Source: Oscillospiraceae bacterium
GTDB taxonomy: Bacteria > Bacillota > Clostridia > Oscillospirales > CAG-272
Length of the DNA: 57,467 bases
Direction of reading: 5' to 3'
NCBI GenBank assembly: GCA_015064505.1
Contig: SVSB01000011.1
Coordinates: 1 to 57,467 of the forward strand
Position 1 is the stretch's first letter. Each line of letters begins with the position of its first letter. This document shows, one piece after another, positions 57,114 through 57,467 of the stretch. Below the pieces are notes generated by a model. That model made no database searches, was not told the origin of the DNA, and saw only the letters and a program-made list of their open reading frames with translations. A program made the position numbers and the translations under genes.

Positions 57114-57188
57114 CCTCCCTCTTAAGGGAGGTGGCACGCGTAGCGTGACGAAGGGAGTTGCGTAAAGAAGCGACGGAGATTGTAATTG
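57114..57188 (+). repeat. CCTCCCT-family repeat, copy 1
   Basis: CCTCCCT palindrome, GTGG, hairpin CACGC-GTA-GCGTG, then AAGGGAGTTGCGTAAAGA and GGAGATTGTAATTG. Shares its last 38 bases, with few changes, with the copy ending at 57361. Confidence 0.75.
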
Positions 57189-57259
57189 ATACTGCGCACT
57201 CACACCTCATCCACCGCTAACGCGGTCCCCCTTCCCCCACTGGGGAAGGCTCTCGTTAG

Positions 57260-57361
57260 CCTCCCTGCGGAGGGAGGTGGACAGCCGAAGGCTGTAATCG
57301 CGCGCCACAAGGCCGCGCTGTAGGAAGGAGTTGCGTAAAGAGGCGGCAGAGATGGTAATTG
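57260..57361 (+). repeat. CCTCCCT-family repeat, copy 2
   Basis: CCTCCCT palindrome, GTGG, hairpin ACAGCC-GAA-GGCTGT, an extra GCGCG-containing hairpin, then AAGGAGTTGCGTAAAGA and GAGATGGTAATTG. Same orientation as copy 1 but with a different inner hairpin. Confidence 0.75.
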
Positions 57362-57467
57362 TTTCTGTGCGCGTACTCCTTCAGTCTGCTTCGCAGCCAG
57401 CCTGCGGCCCAGTTCGCAAGGCAAGCTTGCTCGCCGCTTATCGGACCGTCGAGGACGCCGGTCCCTA

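Larger units (their letters stand above)
57020..57467. repeat. Mosaic of short palindromic repeats, no gene
   Basis: No credible gene in this 448-base stretch. It holds CTCTCC-type palindromes (57020-57105), two direct copies of a larger unit (57114-57188 and 57260-57361) and a GGACCGTC-type unit at the end (57442-57467). Short hairpins such as GTCGC-TTC-GCGAC, CACGC-GTA-GCGTG and CAGCC-GAA-GGCTG are scattered through it. Confidence 0.75.

Noticed and set aside
57025-57424. Minus-strand ORFs of 61 and 74 codons at the window end
   Set aside because: They run through palindromic repeats and have no family features.
57020-57467. CRISPR array
   Set aside because: Repeats are few, imperfect, in mixed families and not regularly spaced, and no cas genes are present.

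Overview
The window looks like chromosome from an uncultured Gram-positive anaerobe of the Bacillota, most likely class Clostridia and probably gut-associated. The signs are strong Shine-Dalgarno sequences, consensus sigma-A promoters (TTGACA-N17-TATAAT type), several Lsp-type lipoprotein signals, a type I dockerin, GH43-type glycan-degrading proteins, a predicted Na+-coupled F-ATP synthase, and many small palindromic intergenic repeats. No rRNA, tRNA, CRISPR or prophage was seen.

Layout. 1-716: a 5'-truncated OB-fold-like lipoprotein and a decayed chimera of a signal peptide with the tail of a GH2 glycosidase. 930-5570: an AlbA_2 (Schlafen-type) protein, two metallophosphatases, an exported endonuclease/exonuclease/phosphatase-fold protein, an orphan NADAR protein of the DarT1-antitoxin type, and an unknown. 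5638-9873: a minus-strand serine hydrolase, then from a perfect promoter a TIR-pseudokinase-FHA protein and a sialidase-like lipoprotein. 10034-16684: the atp operon (I-B-E-F-H-A-G-D-C) behind a promoter and an intrinsic-terminator-like leader hairpin. Its c subunit has the two-carboxylate Na+ motif and its epsilon subunit lacks the C-terminal helices. 16815-17861: a repeat-bounded element carrying a DUF559 endonuclease-like gene, and a GNAT acetyltransferase. 18156-19767: a membrane-anchored lipase-like hydrolase, and a 39-residue membrane peptide under a promoter followed by three operator-like palindromes. 19818-24193 (minus): a GH43 lipoprotein with a dockerin, translationally coupled to a secreted beta-helix repeat protein. 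24441-26226: MATE exporter and a small membrane protein.

26372-41835 is an exopolysaccharide or capsule locus. It has an initiating sugar-phosphate transferase, five glycosyltransferases, a Wzy-type polymerase, pyruvyl transferase, Wzx flippase, an FrhB-like ferredoxin-type protein, an acetyltransferase, a nucleotidyltransferase-fold protein and a glycosidase-like protein, plus a relic of wecB (UDP-GlcNAc 2-epimerase). 41972-47450 holds a heterodimeric ABC exporter and an SGNH-hydrolase lipoprotein. 47727-51753 holds an AAC(3)-family acetyltransferase, TldD/TldE and a small membrane protein. 51968-53838 (minus) has malQ and a coupled unknown gene. 54051-56942 encodes one polypeptide that fuses the beta-helix and GH43 parts found as two genes at 19818-24193, joined by a transmembrane hairpin with an internal lipobox.

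The best leads for something new are the TIR-pseudokinase-FHA protein, the beta-helix/GH43 fusion compared with its split paralogues, the 39-residue peptide with its triple operator, the atp leader hairpin, and the short inverted-repeat families with variable small-loop hairpins, one of which carries a gene. All functions were inferred by reading the sequence; no search was run.
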